Source: Ignavibacteriales bacterium (GTDB lineage: Bacteria; Bacteroidota; Ignavibacteria; Ignavibacteriales; SURF-24). Taken from it: 62,554 bases of DNA. Positions 61,375 to 62,554 of the stretch are shown here, in pieces. Position 1 is the stretch's first letter; every line of letters starts with the position of its first letter. Below the pieces are notes generated by a model. That model had not been told where the DNA came from. It ran no database searches and saw only the letters and a program-made list of their open reading frames with translations. Location of the stretch: NCBI GenBank assembly GCA_003599415.1, contig QZKB01000108.1, positions 1 through 62,554 of the forward strand. The letters run 5' to 3'. Made by a program: the position numbers and the translations under genes.

Positions 61375-62552
61375 ACCGCCGAAAGAATTTGTTGCATTCT
61401 GGTTTTATTATTTGAATATGCCATAGCATTCTCCAATGAAATTCTTTTTGCCTGATATAATCTTTTCAAATCCTGTTCCATCGTCATCATTCCCTGCTGG
61501 CTTCCCTGATTTATCATCATATATATTTCACTGGTATTGTTGTTTTTTATTGCCGCCCTTACACTTGAATTAACAACAAGCACTTCTTTTGCAAGAATAC
61601 GCTTGCCATCAAGACTTGGAATAAGCTTTTGAGACACAACACATACAAGAACATCTGCAAGCCTGTTTCTTACACGCTCTTGTTCAGATGGATGACACTC
61701 GGCAATAATTCTGTCTATTGATTCAACAGCCGAGGAAGTATGTAATGTAGAAAATACCTTATGACCGGTATCTGTTACCTCAAGCGCAGCCATGATTGTA
61801 TCCGGGTCTCTCATTTCACCAACTATAATAATGTCCGGATCCTGACGCAACGATTGTATTACTCCTTCCTTAAATGAAAGAACATCGCGGCCAACTTCCC
61901 TGTGTCTTATAATACTGGTCCTTGATTTATGTACAAATTCAATTGGCGCTGCTATTATAACAATGTGAGAAGGATCTGATTCATTATGCCAATCAACAAT
62001 TGCATCAAGAGTAGTTGATTTACCTGAGCCGGTAATTCCTGTTATTAATGTCAATCCCTGTTTTACAAATGTATGGCTAAGAACTTTTAAAACGCTTGGG
62101 TGAAATCCAAGTGTATCAATTGATCTAAGGTTAGAGGAAATTGCTCTCATATTAAGCGCAAGCCTGTCAAGATCAAAGTAAGCATCTGCTCTGAATCTTA
62201 CATCTTCTTCTCTTCTTGCATACCTGAATGTATAAGAAAAATCAAGGTTGCGTGTTACAACAAGGTATCTTCGCTGGTTATCATTTAATAAGGTTAAAAT
62301 AAGGATAGCGGCTTCATCCGGTGTAAAGGTAGGGAATTCCGGAATTACCATTTTCTTTCCAAAGACACGCAGCCAAACATTTTCTTTACAACCAAATCCG
62401 CCTATCTCGATATCTGACGCATCCCGTTCAATCATACCGGTAAGCATTTTATTCATCAACCCGATAATTTTCATCCTATCACTATCTGTAATCTTAGCTA
62501 TGTTTTCAACAAGGAAACTAATTCTGTCCGGACCGAAGATAGTTGTTGGAAT
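61371..62552 (-). CDS. pilT: PilT/GspE-type secretion ATPase (5' end outside window)
   Basis: The reading frame stays open from the first Met (62474) to the window edge, so the gene probably starts outside; the extra residues include 'DRISFLVENIAKITDSDR'. The protein has an N-terminal PAS-like domain ('MIERDASDIEIGGFG', 'FRADAYFDLDRLALNMRAI') and a RecA-like ATPase domain: Walker A 'GITGSGKSTT', Walker B 'PDIIIVGEMRDPDTI' and His box 'FSTLHTSSAVESIDRI'. These are PilT (retraction ATPase) features, and the length fits PilT rather than PilB. The Asp box, normally IEDPIEFVH, reads IAAPIEFVH. It heads the minus-strand pilus and two-component operon as far as can be seen. Confidence 0.88.
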   Translation of the reverse strand: MPTTIFGPDRISFLVENIAKITDSDRMKIIGLMNKMLTGMIERDASDIEIGGFGCKENVWLRVFGKKMVIPEFPTFTPDEAAILILTLLNDNQRRYLVVTRNLDFSYTFRYARREEDVRFRADAYFDLDRLALNMRAISSNLRSIDTLGFHPSVLKVLSHTFVKQGLTLITGITGSGKSTTLDAIVDWHNESDPSHIVIIAAPIEFVHKSRTSIIRHREVGRDVLSFKEGVIQSLRQDPDIIIVGEMRDPDTIMAALEVTDTGHKVFSTLHTSSAVESIDRIIAECHPSEQERVRNRLADVLVCVVSQKLIPSLDGKRILAKEVLVVNSSVRAAIKNNNTSEIYMMINQGSQQGMMTMEQDLKRLYQAKRISLENAMAYSNNKTRMQQILSAV

Positions 62553-62554
62553 AG

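Overview
This AT-rich window has no rRNA, tRNA or CRISPR that I can see. It looks like an Ignavibacteria-type member of the Bacteroidota/Chlorobi (FCB) group. The reasons are: several secreted proteins end in a type IX secretion (T9SS) sorting domain that opens with N(F/Y)PNPFNP; there is a PorV/PorQ-family outer-membrane protein and a TonB-dependent receptor with a carboxypeptidase-regulatory domain; one intergenic region carries a good TTG / TAnnTTTG promoter of the Bacteroidota type; and the intergenic spaces are littered with short palindromic repeats.

Layout. 1-2.5 kb: the tail of an unknown gene, a FecR-like exported protein, a START-domain protein and a homocysteine S-methyltransferase. 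2.7-4.6 kb: a DUF2975 membrane protein / small Cro-like regulator pair. A tandem duplication has turned it into three genes, the middle one being a chimera of the regulator's first 13 codons and the DUF2975 body. 4.6-14.3 kb (minus strand): two histidine/aromatic ammonia-lyase paralogues with different MIO triads (ACG and SSG), HflX, a BatA/vWA membrane protein, a GT4 glycosyltransferase, a SpoIID-domain protein and a YciI protein. 14.4-27.6 kb (plus strand): a 41-codon membrane peptide gene, a giant lamin-tail/CARDB protein, and a likely operon of isoaspartyl peptidase, two carbohydrate-binding-like T9SS proteins and a T9SS-exported cyanophycinase. The peptidase and cyanophycinase together would make an extracytoplasmic cyanophycin or beta-aspartyl-peptide degradation route. 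27.7-35.8 kb: an unknown exported protein, an M14 carboxypeptidase, a D-cysteine desulfhydrase-family enzyme, a HEAT-repeat/beta-lactamase fusion, a YtcJ-like lipoprotein amidohydrolase and an OSBS/N-acylamino-acid racemase. This is a peptide and amino-acid-derivative neighbourhood. 36.1-45.4 kb: a TonB receptor, a large surface protein and a PorV-like protein (plus strand), then a convergent polysaccharide-deacetylase-like T9SS protein. 45.6-50.1 kb: an aldo/keto reductase, an exported C1 peptidase coupled to a membrane class III nucleotide cyclase, and a HAD phosphatase. 50.3-53.1 kb: a sigma-54 response regulator with its hybrid kinase. 53.1-62.5 kb (minus strand): a tightly packed operon running from a PilT-type ATPase (cut by the window edge) through PilM-PilN and PilO-PilP fusions and a short secretin into a CheY-like receiver, a large hybrid kinase and a receiver-DHp protein that lacks an ATPase domain.

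The most unusual signals are four. First, the duplication-born chimeric DUF2975 gene. Second, palindromic repeats inserted in frame at the same hinge of two different T9SS sorting domains, with a third repeat-like tract inside one ammonia-lyase gene. Third, the non-canonical MIO triads. Fourth, the fusion-rich pilus operon co-transcribed with phosphorelay proteins. All functional statements come from reading the sequence; no database search was possible.
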